Source: an uncultured Alphaproteobacteria bacterium | GTDB taxonomy: Bacteria > Pseudomonadota > Alphaproteobacteria > RF32 > CAG-239 | Reading direction: 5' to 3' | DNA: 64,000 bases | Assembly (NCBI GenBank): GCA_944391615.1 | Contig: CALXUE010000003.1 | Span: 1-64,000, forward strand | Shown: positions 62,705 through 64,000 of the stretch, piece by piece | How the letters are laid out: every line of letters begins with the position of its first letter | Numbering within the stretch: position 1 is the first letter of the stretch | Translations under genes and position numbers: made by a program | Notes under the pieces: generated by a model | What the model was told of the DNA's origin: nothing | What the model saw: only the letters and a program-made list of their open reading frames with translations | Database searches by the model: none

Positions 62705-63994
62705 TTATAAAGATACCCGGTTCAGTACGGCTTCGGCAAAAACTTTCAACGGGTTCGACAAAACGGCCGGTCTGAGGTTTTGCGGCTCAAGTTCCATATA
62801 GCAGGCAAGTTTTACAAATTCTTCAAAATCCAAAGCATATTTGGGCGTCATCAGCTGAAACATATTCAGGGTATCCGGCCGGATGCTTTTGTTTATATGA
62901 ATACCGTTGGCGCTGATTGCCGTCGGGATGCCTGCGCTTAAGGTCTCGCAGCAGGAAAAACTGTCGACCGTATGAACGGCCAGAGTATTGTCAAAACCTA
63001 AAACAGCCGGATAAATATTGCCGATTTGCCGGTGTGCGGAAAATTCGGATTCAAATTTCCCTGAGTATATACGCCATTTTGCCCTTTCTGCGTCCGTTTG
63101 GGCAATGAGCTTGCAATTATGAAAAATGATATCAGGGTGCAGTTTGGCTTTTTCATACAGATAGTCTGTGACATCGTTAGGTGTGCGCGGCCCGTTGACG
63201 ATGATAATGCCGTATTGATGGCGCGCGAGAGAAACGCAGTGCTCAAACAAGGCTTGCGCGTAATTAACATCAAAAATAATCTCACTCCCTTCGGTACGTC
63301 CACCCAGACAGATAACGGCTTTTTTCTTTTTCTTTAAGATGTTTTGCAATTTACATATGTGAGCCGCGGCATTATCCGCCCTCGAAGAACGGGAAAGTAT
63401 GTCCTCAAGTTCTTTTTTCTTTTTCGCCACATTTTCTTTGCTGAAAGAATGAATAATGCCGATGGTGATTAAGACCTTCTTGCGCAGTTTTTTATTTTGC
63501 AGCAGCCGGACGCGTATGGGAAAACTCAGCATATGCTTGGGAACGTTAATAAAATCAATATACTTATAATTATGCAGTTTGCTGCTCAAAACAACGGTTA
63601 AAATATTTCCCAGTTGATGCAGTTTATAATATTCTTTTACGATACGGCATATTGTATCGGCATTAATGTTTGGAAAAGGGCTTTCAGTAAGATTATAGGG
63701 TGTCAGAAAAATGCGGGGAACAGGTTGCATATGTTCAAACCGGTCGTCTAATATGGAAAATATTTGTGCGCGGAACTTTTTATAGCTGTTGAAATTGGAA
63801 TAACATAGGGATTTTGGCAAATCTTTGGCATCATCAATGCCTTGCGGCAGCAGCAAACATTTGCCGGCGGGACAATCTGAACCGGCTTTTTGATGAATGG
63901 CGTTAATTGCCCCGATTAATTGGTTGCGGTACCCTGTATAAGAAGTATCAAATGCAAAAGCAATGATATCGGAGTTTGCACTTTTTGCCGTCAT
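62705..63994 (-). CDS. ELM1-like putative glycosyltransferase
   Basis: 429 residues; a TAG codon lies directly before the ATG in frame, fixing the longest start inside the window. N-terminal half mixed alpha/beta, then GGRTEGSEIIFDVNYAQAL, GIIIVNGPRTP and a final AVHTVDSFSCCETLSAGIPTAIS; these match the layout of the ELM1/GtrOC1-like family (glycine loop, SRRTP-like strand, VT-DS-SM-EA). Members are implicated in cell-envelope glycan synthesis and, in plants, mitochondrial division. Substrate unknown. Confidence 0.5.
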   Translation of the reverse strand: MTAKSANSDIIAFAFDTSYTGYRNQLIGAINAIHQKAGSDCPAGKCLLLPQGIDDAKDLPKSLCYSNFNSYKKFRAQIFSILDDRFEHMQPVPRIFLTPYNLTESPFPNINADTICRIVKEYYKLHQLGNILTVVLSSKLHNYKYIDFINVPKHMLSFPIRVRLLQNKKLRKKVLITIGIIHSFSKENVAKKKKELEDILSRSSRADNAAAHICKLQNILKKKKKAVICLGGRTEGSEIIFDVNYAQALFEHCVSLARHQYGIIIVNGPRTPNDVTDYLYEKAKLHPDIIFHNCKLIAQTDAERAKWRIYSGKFESEFSAHRQIGNIYPAVLGFDNTLAVHTVDSFSCCETLSAGIPTAISANGIHINKSIRPDTLNMFQLMTPKYALDFEEFVKLACYMELEPQNLRPAVLSNPLKVFAEAVLNRVSL

Positions 63995-64000
63995 CTAGTA

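Overview
The window reads as chromosome of an uncultured, probably gut-dwelling and anaerobic alphaproteobacterium with roughly 40% GC. Alphaproteobacterial markers are FlbT beside a flagellin cluster, a GapR (DUF2312) protein, proton-translocating transhydrogenase split into pntAA/pntAB/pntB, a TIGR01459-type HAD protein and an alphaproteobacterial 41-residue bL36. HydF ([FeFe]-hydrogenase maturation), an iron-sulfur L-serine ammonia-lyase and a eukaryote-like (type 2) IleRS fit an anaerobic animal-associated life. The placement is inferred from gene content only. No tRNA, rRNA, CRISPR array, transposase or integrase was recognised.

Layout. 1-2.1 kb: the end of a two-gene surface locus (Cys-rich secreted protein plus Lcl_C/DUF1566 lectin-like protein). 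A full second copy lies at 44.3-46.0 kb, and the two share a nearly identical 69-bp 3' end. 2.2-6.7 kb: Sel1-repeat protein, a HAD-IIA protein lacking its catalytic aspartates, an ABC-F ATPase and a TerB-like protein. 6.9-13.8 kb: flbT and five tandem flagellin genes; the last four have a sigma70-type promoter followed directly by a 5' mRNA hairpin, and the last three are recent 1.29-kb duplications. 13.8-20.3 kb: tatD-tcdA-hydF, alr, a secreted CxxC protein, and tgt with a LOG-family gene. 20.5-26.5 kb: three large proteins of unknown function, two of them paralogues with one architecture; this is the best candidate here for an undescribed system.

26.6-38.2 kb: ileS, anmK, tyrS and a Bat (VWA) operon in which batB is fused to TPR and Gln/Asn-rich segments. 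38.2-44.1 kb: small envelope proteins and a compact operon HAD - Memo/AMMECR1 fusion - HExxH peptidase - sdaA. 46.1-57.4 kb: ettA, rpmJ, pyk, gapR, a two-subunit ChrA transporter and the transhydrogenase operon, mixed with unknown exported proteins. 57.5-64 kb: an LprI-like secreted protein, then an AT-rich accessory stretch (acetyltransferase, two unknown genes, short repeated modules), an ankyrin-like membrane protein, an unknown 281-residue protein and an ELM1-like putative glycosyltransferase.

Two themes recur. The first is surface variation: duplicated lectin-like proteins whose 3' end looks like a replaced or mutagenised cassette, and a flagellin array homogenised by recombination. The second is a consistent promoter style (-35 TTGNNN, 17-bp spacer, -10 TATAAT-like), found upstream of flagellins, rpmJ, the unknown cluster and several orphan genes.
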